This document shows, one piece after another, positions 1 to 11,738 of a stretch of 44,651 nucleotides of DNA (position 1 is the stretch's first letter; every line of letters begins with the position of its first letter). Location: positions 1 through 44,651 of the forward strand of contig WGBO01000068.1 in NCBI GenBank assembly GCA_015494295.1, written 5' to 3'. The notes under the pieces were generated by a model that was given only the letters and a program-made list of their open reading frames with translations, was not told where the DNA came from and ran no database searches. Origin of the DNA: Gammaproteobacteria bacterium. Its GTDB lineage: Bacteria; Pseudomonadota; Gammaproteobacteria; DSM-19610. The position numbers and the translations under genes are program-made.

Positions 1-495
1 GCCACGGAGATTGCCGCCGCGCTGGCCAAACTGGCGCAGGGCGAAACCCCGTTCCTGTTACAGGCGAAACCGGAGCGCGCTCCGCGCAGCCACGACGACG
101 GTGGCAAGCGTGCCGCGCGCCGCTCCTCGGCGCCGGAGGAAGGCATGGAGCGCTACCGCCTGGAAGTCGGTCACGCGCACGGCGTGAAGCCCGGAAACAT
201 CGTCGGCGCCATCGCCAACGAGGCGGGGCTCGACAGCCAGCACATCGGCCGCATCAACATCCTCGACGACCATACCCTGATCGACCTGCCGAGCGGCATG
301 CCGAAGGACATCTTCAACGACCTGAAGAAGGTACGGGTGGCGGGTCAGGCCCTGCGCATCTCCCGGCTCGGTGACAAGGCGCGACCCGGCGGCCCGTTCA
401 AGCGCGGCAAAAGCCGGGTCAAACGCAGCGCCCGGGAAGACTTCAAACCCGCGAAACGGGGAAAGAAGAAAACCCGCAAGGCCGCGCAGGCCTGA
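1..495 (+). CDS. deaD: DEAD-box ATP-dependent RNA helicase, C-terminal part (DeaD/CsdA type)
   Basis: This is the 3' end of a gene that enters from the left edge; the open frame starts at base 1 and stops with TGA at 493-495. The helicase core lies outside the window. The visible part is a short linker, then a DbpA-type RNA-binding domain (from the ERYRLEVGHAHGVKPGNIVG stretch to about base 370) and a Lys/Arg-rich tail. DeaD/CsdA helicases of this layout unwind RNA in ribosome assembly and cold adaptation, and the RNA-binding domain plus basic tail gives RNA affinity. The internal ATG at 145 is not a gene start, because the coding frame and homology run through it. The gene converges with the lipoprotein gene on the other strand, and the two reading frames overlap by more than 430 bases. 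The domain call is good; the exact subfamily (DeaD rather than DbpA or RhlE) rests on the C-terminal part only. Confidence 0.85.
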   Translation, partial: ATEIAAALAKLAQGETPFLLQAKPERAPRSHDDGGKRAARRSSAPEEGMERYRLEVGHAHGVKPGNIVGAIANEAGLDSQHIGRINILDDHTLIDLPSGMPKDIFNDLKKVRVAGQALRISRLGDKARPGGPFKRGKSRVKRSAREDFKPAKRGKKKTRKAAQA

Positions 496-1383
496 GCCGG
501 CGCTCGCCTGGCGCCTGGCCGTAACCCTGCGCCAGGCGCCAGGGGCGAGCAGCAACGCCAGCAGCAGGCCGATCTCCAGCCAGCCCAGCGCGCCACCACC
601 AAAGCCCGGCCGGTGCACGATCTTCACCGCTTCGGGGTTGCGGCGTACGCGCTCTCGAAAACGCTCGAGTTCGCGGTCGAGGTTGGCGATCATTCTGTCG
701 GTCGCCAGCTCGAATCCGCGTTCGCTGTCGGCGCGCAACTCCTCGCTGAGATTTATCGGCGTGGCACGCCCCTTCACCTTGCTGGTGCCGGGCGCCCGAA
801 ACAGCATCTTGCGGCTCGGGATATCATATACCACCGTATCCAGCATGGTGCTGGTATCGTTCTTTTCTCCGGAAATCATATAGGCGCCCACCAGCGTCCA
901 GTAGGCGATGGAGGCCAGGCCTTCGTCGGTAAACTGAACCTGGTCGTAGGACACCAGCGCAATCACATCCACGCCGTACATGGTGCGTATCTGGTCGAGG
1001 TTGGCGAAACCGCCGCCCGGCGTCAGGTAGGCCGAGGGGATCACCTCGATATCGCTGACGAAATCGTGCTTGCGGAAATGCGCCGCCACACGCTCCAGCA
1101 ACTCGGCCTTCCGGGTCTCCGTCAGCGCCTCGCCACCCCTGACCTGTGCCAGGAAAATACCGCCGCGGGCGCTCGGCGCCTGTTCCGGTACAAACGCGAT
1201 CCCCACCTTGACCGGCAGCTTCAGAACCGGCGTCGAAGGCTCGACCACGGTTGCCGCCCGTCCCGGGTACAGGTAATCGACCACGCTGCTGCGGGCGCGA
1301 ATCTGCTGCCCCATGCAGGCGGACACCGCCAGCGCCAGCATGCACAACGCCAACCCTCGAAACACCGTATTCATCCTGTTCAT
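58..1383 (-). CDS. Rhombotarget-type lipoprotein with run-on C-terminus
   Basis: The predicted product is 441 residues. I chose the ATG at 1383 because a strong ribosome site (GGGAGGG) lies just upstream; a longer open frame reaches 1497 without one. Residues 1-23 form a lipoprotein signal peptide with lipobox VSAC and Cys23. The body contains the VDYLYP motif typical, as I recall it, of the rhombotarget lipoprotein family. At about residues 262-286 there is a GGG turn, a hydrophobic segment and an Arg-Arg cluster, which is the layout of a GlyGly-CTERM signal cut by rhombosortase. Proteins of this family normally stop a few residues after that cluster. Here the frame stays open for about 150 more codons, antisense to the deaD end, until TAA at 58. 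The tail is Arg/Ala/Val-rich and looks like an antisense shadow, so the stop codon may have been lost or a sequencing error may be present. No rhombosortase gene is visible in the window. Confidence 0.72.
   Translation of the reverse strand: MNRMNTVFRGLALCMLALAVSACMGQQIRARSSVVDYLYPGRAATVVEPSTPVLKLPVKVGIAFVPEQAPSARGGIFLAQVRGGEALTETRKAELLERVAAHFRKHDFVSDIEVIPSAYLTPGGGFANLDQIRTMYGVDVIALVSYDQVQFTDEGLASIAYWTLVGAYMISGEKNDTSTMLDTVVYDIPSRKMLFRAPGTSKVKGRATPINLSEELRADSERGFELATDRMIANLDRELERFRERVRRNPEAVKIVHRPGFGGGALGWLEIGLLLALLLAPGAWRRVTARRQASAGSGLRGLAGFLLSPFRGFEVFPGAAFDPAFAALERAAGSRLVTEPGDAQGLTRHPYLLQVVEDVLRHAARQVDQGMVVEDVDAADVLAVEPRLVGDGADDVSGLHAVRVTDFQAVALHAFLRRRGAARGTLATVVVAARSALRFRL
502..550. terminator. 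Long hairpin between convergent deaD and lipoprotein genes
   Basis: The arms 502-519 and 531-550 pair over 18 base pairs with a two-base bulge (542-543) and an 11-base loop. It lies 7 bases after the deaD stop, so it probably ends or protects the deaD mRNA. There is no T-run on either side, so a classic intrinsic terminator is not shown. On the other strand the hairpin falls inside the lipoprotein reading frame, where its membrane anchor and basic tail are encoded. Confidence 0.5.
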
Positions 1384-1511
1384 CGTCACCCTCCCTGCCG
1401 GGACACGCCAGCCAGTCTCGTGGCCACTATGAAAAAAACCGGGCCGGCCTGTCAACCGACCTGCGAACGCTGCGTTGTAAGGGGCGAAACCCACCATAAC
1501 TGAGCATCGAC

Positions 1512-1793
1512 ATGAAAAAACGGACCCCGAAAAGCAAACGCCTGGCCACCGCCTTCCCGGTCGGCAGCCTGCCCCCGCCCCGGTTGTTCTCCGAGCCGCA
1601 GATGTGGCACGGCCACAACCACTCCTGCGTGGTCAACTACGGCCTGATCAAGACCGTGAAATTCCAAGAGGATGTTCCGCCGGCGCGCTGCGAGCAAGCC
1701 GGTGGCGAGTCCGGGACCTTCTACATGCTGCACTTGTGGCTCTATCGCCTGAACCCCAACGGCGCCTTTGCCATGACGCATCCCTGCGCCTGA
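1512..1793 (+). CDS. Small protein of unknown function
   Basis: This is a 93-residue open frame that I do not recognise. The start is basic (MKKRTPKSKR), followed by a Pro-rich stretch and a segment with several His and Cys residues (MWHGHNHSC, two more Cys near positions 59 and 92). There is no signal peptide or membrane segment. No convincing ribosome site precedes the ATG. A weak promoter-like pair (TTGTAA at 1475, TAACTG at 1497, 16 bases apart) ends 9 bases before it. A perfect hairpin directly after the stop codon supports a real transcription unit. The His/Cys content could mean metal binding, but that is only a guess. Confidence 0.5.
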   Translation: MKKRTPKSKRLATAFPVGSLPPPRLFSEPQMWHGHNHSCVVNYGLIKTVKFQEDVPPARCEQAGGESGTFYMLHLWLYRLNPNGAFAMTHPCA

Positions 1794-1797
1794 TACG

Positions 1798-1827
1798 GCG
1801 GGGTGCCGCGCGGACGCGGCACCCCGC
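1798..1827. terminator. Bidirectional hairpin terminator
   Basis: A perfect 13-base-pair stem (1798-1810 with 1815-1827) closes a CGGA loop. It sits exactly between the ends of two convergent genes, and its last base is part of the minus-strand stop codon. A clear T-run is missing. Confidence 0.6.
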
Positions 1828-2237
1828 TATACGCCATTCCGGGCTCGTCCACTCCTGCGCCCATGCAGAAACCACCATAGCGGCACACCGATCGCCAGCA
1901 GCGCGTAGGTCACCACGACGAGATGATAGAACGCAGGCGGCCCGGCGCCGCCCATAAGCTCGGCCAGGAACAGGAATGCCGCAATCGAGAGAACGAACAA
2001 GCGCCTGTCCGGCCGCAGCAGGAAGGAGAAGACCCAGCCGATCACGATACCCGCAACCATTACCAGTGACAGCAGCATAAACCCCGACAGGTCCATGTCG
2101 ACGAACAGACCATCGCTCCCGGCTGTAAAAACGGCGACACCGAAGAGCGCCGTCACCACGCCAGAGACCAGAAAAGCCCCGTAGGCGACCGCGTATCGCC
2201 TACCGCGCGCGTCTCTATCCCGGCAGGCCGCAGGCAT
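1827..2237 (-). CDS. Small integral membrane protein, four predicted helices
   Basis: The product is 136 residues when started at the ATG at 2237, which has an excellent AGGAGGT ribosome site six bases upstream; the frame is open further upstream to 2402 but without such a site. After a charged N-terminus (CRDRDARGRR) come four hydrophobic segments, at roughly residues 16-38, 48-70, 75-95 and 100-125, ending in a basic tail. No family motif was recognised. It follows the DUF123 gene on the same strand with a gap of 49 bases and could be cotranscribed with it, but the strong ribosome site suggests independent translation. Function unknown. Confidence 0.68.
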   Translation of the reverse strand: MPAACRDRDARGRRYAVAYGAFLVSGVVTALFGVAVFTAGSDGLFVDMDLSGFMLLSLVMVAGIVIGWVFSFLLRPDRRLFVLSIAAFLFLAELMGGAGPPAFYHLVVVTYALLAIGVPLWWFLHGRRSGRARNGV

Positions 2238-2286
2238 CGCGACACCTCCTGAAAACAGCCATGCCATATGAAAAAGAGTAGCAGGA

Positions 2287-2739
2287 TTACGAGACCCGGC
2301 AACCCTCGCACCCTGGACTGACGACGTGAACTCCGCCCCCCACAAGCGCTGAAAATCGCCTGACGCCCGGCATTCTTCGCGCGTGGAACAGGTGCGAATC
2401 ACAGTGACAGTCGGTGCAACCGAAACCTTTCACCGGCGACAGACCCCGCATGCCGGCAAACACGCCCGCCCAGCGGTGTTCCAGCTTTTCCGGCGCGTAA
2501 CTGCACCAGGCGGCAACCGGCGTCATGCGCTCGCGCAAGTAATCGATATGCCAGTGCCGGGGCTTGTGTCGGCGAAAGTGCCGCGACACCCGAGCACGTA
2601 TGCCACCGGGACCGAATGCGCTGCCAACATAGATGTAAAAGCCGGGTTGAACATTGATCATGCCCAGCCGGCCTACTTCGAGACTGATTGGCCTTTCGCT
2701 CCGAAGAATCAATGCATAGGTACCGAACCGGGCCTTCAC
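2287..2739 (-). CDS. DUF123 / GIY-YIG-type nuclease family protein
   Basis: The product is 150 residues, starting at a GTG (2739) with GGAG six bases upstream. The N-terminal half has the GTYALIL and GFYIYVGSA strands that correspond to the GIY and YIG elements, followed by an Arg-rich helix. Around residues 107-117 there is a cysteine/histidine group (C108, C111, C113, H116) at the place where DUF123 proteins have their conserved GxxDCxCxSHLF motif. DUF123 domains occur fused to, or next to, base-excision glycosylases such as endonuclease III in archaea and some bacteria. Here the gene lies 20 bases behind an AlkA-like glycosylase, which fits a role in the same repair path. Whether it cuts DNA is not known. 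The last 30 residues are poorly characterised. Confidence 0.78.
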   Translation of the reverse strand: MKARFGTYALILRSERPISLEVGRLGMINVQPGFYIYVGSAFGPGGIRARVSRHFRRHKPRHWHIDYLRERMTPVAAWCSYAPEKLEHRWAGVFAGMRGLSPVKGFGCTDCHCDSHLFHARRMPGVRRFSALVGGGVHVVSPGCEGCRVS

Positions 2740-2759
2740 TTTTCACTCCAGCCGAAGTA

Positions 2760-3361
2760 TCAATCCACCGCCGCCCAGATATACCAGCTCGCCACCGTCC
2801 GGTAGGGCCGCCAGGCTTCGGCCAGCTCCAGGTAGGCGGCATGCGGCGCGTCTTCGTCCAGGCCCCAGTGCAGGCGCATCGACTTGCGCAGCGCCAGGTC
2901 GCCAACCGGCAGCACGTCCAGACGCCCCAGCGAAAACATCAGCAGCATCTCGGCGGTCCACTGGCCGATGCCGGGCAGGTCCATGAGCAGCGCGGCGACG
3001 CGCTCGTCGTCGAGCGTGTCCAGGCAGTGCAGGTCGAGTTCGCCCTGCCGCACCCGGCGCGCGATTTCCCGGATATAACGAATCTTGGCGCCGCTCAGCC
3101 CGCAGCGCCGCAGGGTGGTATCCCGCACCCGGTGAAAATGGTCGGGCTGAAACACCTCGCTGCGGAAATGCGCGAGCAGGCGCTTCTCGATACTGCGTGC
3201 CGCCTTGACGGACAACTGCTGGTTGACGATGGCCCACACCAGGGTATGGAAACGCGGGTGCGGATCGCGTTGCAGGGTGCAGGACCCGTGCTGTTCGATG
3301 AGTCGCGCCAGCACCGGGTCGGCTTTCGCCAGGTGGCGCTCCGCGCGGCGCAAGGCCTGCT

Positions 3362-3365
<4 letters not shown>
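2760..3365 (-). CDS. DNA-3-methyladenine glycosylase II-like protein (HhH-GPD family)
   Basis: The product is 201 residues from the ATG at 3365, which overlaps the stop codon of the upstream small ORF (ATGA). The frame is open much further upstream, inside ligA on another frame, but that part is not coding. The helix-hairpin-helix motif LPGIGQWTA is at residues 130-138 and the catalytic aspartate is D156 in PVGDLALRK. This is the compact AlkA core without the N-terminal domain of the E. coli enzyme. Such enzymes remove alkylated purines and leave abasic sites. The position in a ligA-small ORF-alkA-DUF123 run with translational coupling suggests a base-excision repair unit sealed by LigA. The substrate range cannot be read from the sequence. 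Confidence 0.88.
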
Positions 3366-6271
<2,906 letters not shown>

Positions 6272-6277
6272 GCCGGG

Positions 6278-9200
6278 CTACACCGCCGCGAACTTGACGG
6301 CCTCGTCAACATCCACGGCCACCAGACGCGAAACGCCCGGTTCGTGCATGGTGACGCCGGTGAGCTGGTTGGCAAGATCCATGGTGATCTTGTTATGGGT
6401 GATGAAGATGAACTGCACCCGCTCCGACATCTCCTTTACCATGTCGCAGAAGCGGCCGACATTGGCGTCGTCGAGCGGCGCGTCAACCTCGTCGAGCATG
6501 CAGAACGGCGAGGGGTTGAGTTCAAAGATGGAGAACACCAGCGCCACCGCGGTCAAGGCCTTCTCGCCACCGGACAACAGGTGGATGGTGCTGTTGCGCT
6601 TGCCGGGCGGCCGCGCCATGACCGTCACGCCGGTATCGAGCAAGTCCTCACCGGTCAGTTCCAGATAGGCATGCCCGCCACCGAACAGGCGCGGGAACAT
6701 GGCCTGCAAGCCGCTGTTGACCTTGTCGAAGGTTTCCTTGAAGCGGGTGCGCGTCTCGCGGTCGATCTTGCGGATGGCGTTTTCCAGCGTCTCCAGCGCA
6801 TTGGTGACGTCCTCGTGCTGGGCGTCGAGGTACTTCTTGCGCTCGGACTGTTCCTCGTATTCCTCGATGGCGGCCAGGTTGATCGGACCGAGGCGGGCAA
6901 TGCGGGTGGCGAGCGCTTCGGCTTCCTGCTCCCAGGCCTCGACAGTGGCATCCCCGGCCATTTCCTCGATCAGTTGCGCCAGTTCGAAGCCGCTCTCGGC
7001 GATCTGTTCCAGCAAGGTCTCGCCGCGAACCTTGATCTCCTGCCAGTGGAGTTTTTCCTGGTTGAGACGTTCGCGCAGTTGCTGGGCCTCGTGCTCCTTA
7101 CGGTGGCGCTTCTGCTCGTCCTCGCGCAGCTTGTGCTCCACGGCTTCCAGGGCACGGCGGCGATCGGCCAGTTCGGTCTCAACCTCGTGGCGCTGCGCGA
7201 GACTGGTCTCCAGTTCTTCCCCGAGCTGTTTGAGTGGCGCCTCGCCATCGGCCAGCGCCTGGCGCAGTTCCTCGCGGCGCTTGTGCAGATGTCCCTGCTG
7301 ACCGCGCATGCGCTCCAGGTTCTGACGGGTGGTTTCCTGTTCGGTGTGCATCGACTGATAGCGGAGTTCCAGCTCGTGCGCCTGGTCGCGGTCGCGCTGG
7401 GCCTCGCGGCGCGCTTCGTCGAGGGCGCTGCGCAGGCGCTCGCGCTGGGCCGCGCGCTGCTCGCGCTCGTCGGCCAGGGTATCGATAGCCGCCAGCGCCT
7501 CGTGCAGGCGCGCACGCGCCTCGTCCACCGCGCGGGTATCCTCGGCCTGCTGGGCGGCAATCTCGCTGGCCTCCCGCAGCAGCGCCTCATTGCGCTTGTG
7601 AATCTGCTCCAGGCGGGTGCGGCGGGCGTCGAACTGGGCGCGCGCGTCGCTGAACTCCCGGTGCGCCCGGTTGGCCTCGACCTGGAGTTCCTCGCGCCGC
7701 GCCTCGGCCTGCTGGAGATCGGCGCGACCCGCTTCGAGCGCGCTTTCCAGCTCCGATATCAGCTTCTGCCTGGCTTCAAGTTGTTCCTGCAAGCCATTGA
7801 TTTCCTTCTCTCGCTCCAGCACGCCAGAGGTGCCATCGGCGTCCCGGGCCACGCGCAGCCAACCGGGGCCGACCCAGATGCCATCGCGGGTAATGACCGA
7901 CTCGTGGGCGGCCAGCCGGGTGCGCAACTGCAACGCCTCGTCGAGCGTCCCGGCGGCGTACACGCCAGCCAGCAGGCTGTCGAGCGGCCAGGGCGCGCGT
8001 ACCTTCCGCATCAGCGGCACGCCATCTCCCGCGGCCTGCGCGGTCACCCCGGCGGCGGTATCGACCAGCGACAGCGCGCCCTGCCCGAGATCCGCAAGGG
8101 TGGCGGCGACGGCATCGCTGCCCTCGACGCACACGGCTTCCAGGTAGAAGCCCAGCGCGGTTTCCACGGCGCGCTCCCAGCCACTGTCGACGTCCAGTTG
8201 CTTGGCCAGCCGCGGCGCCTCCTCCAGGCCCTGGGCCTGCAGCCACTGGCGAACCTCGCCCTCGTTCTCGCCCAGCGCCGCCTGCTGCAACGCCTGCAGC
8301 GACGCCAGACGGCCACGAATGTCCTGCTGCTCGCCCTGCGCCTGGTTGAGTTCGCGTTGCTGATTGCGGGTGCTCTCGCGCAGTTCGTCAATGCGCGCGC
8401 GCAGCGCCTCGAGTTGTTCCTGCAAGGCCGTGGCGGCCTGCTGGCGTTCGGCGGCGCGCTGTTCCAGTTCCTCGATCTCGCGCTCCAGGGCGGCGCTGTC
8501 GAGCTGCCTTTGTTCCTGCTCGATGCGTTCCTGGCGCTGCTTCAACTGGTTGAGCTGGCGCTCCAGGTGATCGATGCGGGTACGTTCCACCTGCGCGGTC
8601 TGGGTGGTTTCGTTGGCGCGGGCATTGAAACTGTCCCACTCGCCCTGCCAGGCCTGCATGGCCTGCTCGGCCTGCTCGCGGCGCGCGCGCGAGGCGTCGG
8701 CGCGCTGGCGCGCGGCGTCACGAGCGGGCGTGTTCTCGGCCAGTTCCTTCGCCAGTTGTTCGAGGCGCTGGCTGTCGACCTTGATGTGGGCCTGCACCTC
8801 GTTCCAGGCCTGTTCGGTCTTCTCCAGCTCTTCCTGCTGGGCGCGGCGGGTCTCCTTGCCATGCTGGATGGCCTGCTCGATGCGCGCCACCTCGGAGCCC
8901 AGGGTGTAGAAACGGCTCTGCACCTCGTTGAAAGCATCGGTGGCCCCGACCTGGGCCTCGCGGCCCTTCTCCAGCTCGGCCTCGACGGCGCGCAGTTCCG
9001 CCATCACCGCTTCCAGCGCGGTTTCATTTTCCTGGATGCGCTTGCGGCGGTCGGCGCTCTCCTCGTGCAGCGCCTGGTAACGCAGGGTCAGCAGTTCGGC
9101 CTTCACGCGACGCTCCTGCTCGCGCAGCTCCTTGAACCGCTCGGCGCTGCGCGCCTGCCGCTTCAACTTTTCAAGTTGTTTCTCAATTTCATCTCGCAAG

Positions 9201-9787
9201 TCATCGAGACGACTCAAGTTTTCCTTGGTGTGACGAATCCGGTTTTCGGTTTCGCGACGGCGTTCCTTATATTTGGAGATGCCTGCCGCCTCCTCCAGGA
9301 AGATCCGCAGTTCCTCCGGCTTGGCCTCGATCAGGCGCGAAATCATGCCCTGCTCGATGATCGAGTAGCTACGCGGCCCGAGGCCGGTACCGAGGAAAAT
9401 GTCGGTGATGTCGCGGCGTCGGCAGCGGGTGCCGTTCAGAAAGTACGAGGACTGGCCGTCGCGCGTCACCTGGCGGCGGATGGAGATCTCGTTGTACTTG
9501 GCCCACTGGCCGCCGAGTCCACCGTCGGAGTTGTCGAACACCAGCTCCACCGAGGCCTGCGCCACGGGCTTGCGCGCCGTGGACCCGTTGAAGATGACGT
9601 CCGCCATGGAATCGCCGCGCAGGTGCTTGGCGGAGCTTTCGCCCATCACCCAGCGCACCGCGTCGATTACGTTCGACTTGCCGCAACCGTTGGGCCCCAC
9701 CACGCCGGTCAGCGCGGACGGGAAATGCACGGTTGTTGGGTCGACGAAGGATTTGAAACCGGAGAGTTTGAGCTTGCTCAATCGCAT
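6278..9787 (-). CDS. smc: Chromosome segregation protein SMC
   Basis: The product is 1169 residues from the ATG at 9787, where homology begins ([17 protein letters not shown]). SMC dimers organise and segregate the chromosome with ScpA and ScpB, which are not in this window. Walker A (GPNGCGKS) is at residues 31-38, the ABC signature LSGGEK at 1071-1076 and Walker B ([12 protein letters not shown]) around D1099-E1100. Two long coiled coils (about 165-500 and 670-1010) flank a hinge domain of about 150 residues. The presence of true SMC rather than MukB excludes Enterobacterales. The ATG has no Shine-Dalgarno sequence, and a good promoter ends six bases before it, so the mRNA may be leaderless. 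Confidence 0.96.
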   Translation of the reverse strand: MRLSKLKLSGFKSFVDPTTVHFPSALTGVVGPNGCGKSNVIDAVRWVMGESSAKHLRGDSMADVIFNGSTARKPVAQASVELVFDNSDGGLGGQWAKYNEISIRRQVTRDGQSSYFLNGTRCRRRDITDIFLGTGLGPRSYSIIEQGMISRLIEAKPEELRIFLEEAAGISKYKERRRETENRIRHTKENLSRLDDLRDEIEKQLEKLKRQARSAERFKELREQERRVKAELLTLRYQALHEESADRRKRIQENETALEAVMAELRAVEAELEKGREAQVGATDAFNEVQSRFYTLGSEVARIEQAIQHGKETRRAQQEELEKTEQAWNEVQAHIKVDSQRLEQLAKELAENTPARDAARQRADASRARREQAEQAMQAWQGEWDSFNARANETTQTAQVERTRIDHLERQLNQLKQRQERIEQEQRQLDSAALEREIEELEQRAAERQQAATALQEQLEALRARIDELRESTRNQQRELNQAQGEQQDIRGRLASLQALQQAALGENEGEVRQWLQAQGLEEAPRLAKQLDVDSGWERAVETALGFYLEAVCVEGSDAVAATLADLGQGALSLVDTAAGVTAQAAGDGVPLMRKVRAPWPLDSLLAGVYAAGTLDEALQLRTRLAAHESVITRDGIWVGPGWLRVARDADGTSGVLEREKEINGLQEQLEARQKLISELESALEAGRADLQQAEARREELQVEANRAHREFSDARAQFDARRTRLEQIHKRNEALLREASEIAAQQAEDTRAVDEARARLHEALAAIDTLADEREQRAAQRERLRSALDEARREAQRDRDQAHELELRYQSMHTEQETTRQNLERMRGQQGHLHKRREELRQALADGEAPLKQLGEELETSLAQRHEVETELADRRRALEAVEHKLREDEQKRHRKEHEAQQLRERLNQEKLHWQEIKVRGETLLEQIAESGFELAQLIEEMAGDATVEAWEQEAEALATRIARLGPINLAAIEEYEEQSERKKYLDAQHEDVTNALETLENAIRKIDRETRTRFKETFDKVNSGLQAMFPRLFGGGHAYLELTGEDLLDTGVTVMARPPGKRNSTIHLLSGGEKALTAVALVFSIFELNPSPFCMLDEVDAPLDDANVGRFCDMVKEMSERVQFIFITHNKITMDLANQLTGVTMHEPGVSRLVAVDVDEAVKFAAV

Positions 9788-9793
9788 GGCCGA

Positions 9794-9822
9794 ACTGTAC
9801 CGATCCACACCATGTCTGACAA
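9794..9822 (-). promoter_or_regulatory. Promoter of smc, likely leaderless start
   Basis: On the minus strand the boxes TTGTCA (9822-9817) and TACAGT (9799-9794) are 17 bases apart. Transcription should start about seven bases on, which is the A of the smc ATG at 9787. There is no ribosome-binding sequence in the six bases between. Confidence 0.55.
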
Positions 9823-9849
9823 GGTCGGCAGCACCTCCCGAAGCCCCCG

Positions 9850-9867
9850 GCCGGCCGAATGGCCGGC
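9850..9867. promoter_or_regulatory. Palindrome between divergent smc and queF promoters
   Basis: A perfect 7-base-pair inverted repeat (GCCGGCC, GAAT spacer, GGCCGGC) lies near the middle of the 171-base divergent region, upstream of both -35 boxes. It would not be transcribed from either predicted start, so it could be a protein-binding site. It could also be chance in GC-rich DNA. Confidence 0.3.
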
Positions 9868-9922
9868 GCCGCAATTCGCGCGGTTTCGATATTCGCGGGA
9901 CAAGCTCCTGATACCGCGCAAC

Positions 9923-9952
9923 TTGTGTTGTTTCGCCCGCTTCCTGTATCTT
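9923..9952 (+). promoter_or_regulatory. Promoter of queF, likely leaderless start
   Basis: The boxes TTGTGT (9923-9928) and TATCTT (9947-9952) are 18 bases apart. The predicted start falls on or next to the A of the queF ATG at 9959, and no Shine-Dalgarno sequence is present. Confidence 0.45.
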
Positions 9953-9958
9953 GCGCGC

Positions 9959-10348
9959 ATGCCTACACAACCCAGCAAGACACTCGAAACCTTCGACAAC
10001 CCGCACCCGCAGCGCGATTACACCATCCGTATCCGCATGCCGGAATTCACCTGCCTGTGCCCCAAGACCGGACAGCCGGATTTCGCCGTGCTGAACCTCG
10101 AATACGTGCCCGACCGGCGCTGCGTCGAACTCAAGTCACTGAAGATGTATATCTGGTCGTTCCGCGACGAGGGCGCCTTTCACGAGGATGTCACCAACCA
10201 GATCCTCGACAAGCTGGTGTCGGTATGCGAGCCGCGCTTCATGCGCCTGACCGCGGAGTTCAACGTGCGCGGCGGCATCTACACCACGGTGGTCGCCGAA
10301 CACCGCGACCCGGCCTGGAAAGCCCCGGAGCGGGTCGAACTGCCCTGA
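9959..10348 (+). CDS. queF: NADPH-dependent 7-cyano-7-deazaguanine reductase QueF
   Basis: The product is 129 residues, the short single-domain (YkvM-like) form. QueF reduces preQ0 to preQ1, a late step before insertion into tRNA in queuosine synthesis. The catalytic cysteine is C34 in [12 protein letters not shown] with D41 as partner, and the QueF signature [10 protein letters not shown] is at about 57-66. The FHED and RGGI motifs are also in place. The frame is open far upstream, antisense to smc, but homology and the promoter place the start at 9959. The next gene begins 7 bases after its stop. The GluQ synthetase, which modifies queuosine in tRNA-Asp, is encoded about 6 kb downstream. 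Confidence 0.95.
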   Translation: MPTQPSKTLETFDNPHPQRDYTIRIRMPEFTCLCPKTGQPDFAVLNLEYVPDRRCVELKSLKMYIWSFRDEGAFHEDVTNQILDKLVSVCEPRFMRLTAEFNVRGGIYTTVVAEHRDPAWKAPERVELP

Positions 10349-10355
10349 CCCCGCC

Positions 10356-11633
10356 ATGACCCGCCGGCAGACGTTCATTGGAATCGATGTCGGGACCTCG
10401 GGCATCCGCGCCTGCGCCATCGACGCCGGCGACACACAACTGGCCTCGGCCGCCCTGCCACTGCCCGCGCCGCGCCGCGACGGCAAGTGCGTCGATCAGG
10501 ATCCCGCCGTGTGGTGGGAGGCCCTCTGTCGGGTACTGGACCGGCTTTCCGCCGCGCTGAAACACGCCCGGGTGGAGCGCATCGCGCTCGACGCCACCTC
10601 GTCCACCCTGCTGCTGTGCCGGCCCGACGGCACGCCGCTCGGCCCGGCGCTGATGTACAACGATGCCCGCGCCAGTGAAGCGGCCGCGCGCATCGACCGG
10701 GTGGCGCCGCCCGACAGCGCGGCACGCGGCGCCAGCGCCAGTCTCGCCAAGTATCTGTACTTGCGGGAACGGCTGAACGATCGCGACGCCCTGCCCTGCC
10801 ACCAGGCCGACTGGCTAAGCGGCCGGCTGCTCGGGCGGTTCGGGAACAGCGACGAGAACAACGCGCTCAAGCTCGGCTACGACCCGGTGGCGCGCCGCTG
10901 GCCCGACTGGCTGTCGCAACTGGACATCGACCGGGCACGGCTGCCCGCGGTCTTCCCCCCCGGCACTCCGCTCGGTTCCCTGCGCGGCGAACTGGCGGAG
11001 CGCTGGGGCTGGCCGGAGGCGCAACTGGTGGCGGGCACCACCGACAGCACCGCCGGTTTCCTCGCCGCCGGCGCCAGCCGCACCGGGACCGGCGTCACTT
11101 CGCTGGGCAGCACGCTGGTCGTGAAAGTGCTGTCCGACCGCCCGGTGTTCGACGCAGCGCACGGCATCTACAGCCACCGCCTCGGCGAGCGCTGGCTGAC
11201 CGGGGGCGCCTCCAATGCCGGGGGCGCCGTCCTGCGGCAGTTTTTCGGACCCTGCGACATCCACCGTTACAGTCGCCTGCTCGATCCCGACCAGTCCACC
11301 GGCCTGGACTACTACCCGCTGCCGGCGCCCGGCGAGCGCTTCCCGGTCGCCGACCCCGAACTGGCGCCCCGGCTGGAACCGCGCCCGTCCTCGGAGCGGG
11401 TGTTCTTCCAGGCCATCCTGGAAGGCCTGGCCGCCATCGAGGCCGAAGGCTATCGCCTGTTGCGCGCCTGCGGCGCACCTGCCCTGCGGGAAGTCCTCAG
11501 CGTGGGCGGCGGCGCCGGCAACAGCCGCTGGCGGCAATTGCGCGCACGCCGGCTTCGGGTTCCGGTATCGCGGGCAAAAAACGGTGAAGCGGCCTTCGGC
11601 GCGGCGCGGCTGGCGCGTGGGCTCGATGCGTAA
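10356..11633 (+). CDS. D-ribulokinase, FGGY family (cyanobacterial/plant XK-1 type)
   Basis: The product is 425 residues, shorter than classical xylulokinases (about 480-500). The FGGY fold begins with the phosphate-binding motif GIDVGTSGIRA (D11, T14), and the catalytic base is probably D230 in AGTTDSTAGF. From memory, the sequence tracks the Synechococcus SePSK and Arabidopsis XK-1 group over its length: ADWLSGRLLG, NNALKLGYDP, VTSLGSTLVVK, WLTGGASNAGGAVLRQFF and PLPAPGERFP. Those proteins phosphorylate D-ribulose to ribulose 5-phosphate. It would feed pentulose into the Calvin cycle or the pentose phosphate path and may act as a salvage or repair enzyme. It is 7 bases behind queF and likely cotranscribed, although no metabolic link is apparent. 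A general xylulokinase annotation would be the alternative. Confidence 0.82.
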   Translation: MTRRQTFIGIDVGTSGIRACAIDAGDTQLASAALPLPAPRRDGKCVDQDPAVWWEALCRVLDRLSAALKHARVERIALDATSSTLLLCRPDGTPLGPALMYNDARASEAAARIDRVAPPDSAARGASASLAKYLYLRERLNDRDALPCHQADWLSGRLLGRFGNSDENNALKLGYDPVARRWPDWLSQLDIDRARLPAVFPPGTPLGSLRGELAERWGWPEAQLVAGTTDSTAGFLAAGASRTGTGVTSLGSTLVVKVLSDRPVFDAAHGIYSHRLGERWLTGGASNAGGAVLRQFFGPCDIHRYSRLLDPDQSTGLDYYPLPAPGERFPVADPELAPRLEPRPSSERVFFQAILEGLAAIEAEGYRLLRACGAPALREVLSVGGGAGNSRWRQLRARRLRVPVSRAKNGEAAFGAARLARGLDA

Positions 11634-11738
11634 ACCGTGACCTCGGGTGGGCACCTGCTTACACAGGGAACTCCGCGCGAAAGGCTTATGACTCAATCGC
11701 GCCTGTCCCCAGCCCTTTGAAATCCGGGCGGAGCGCTT

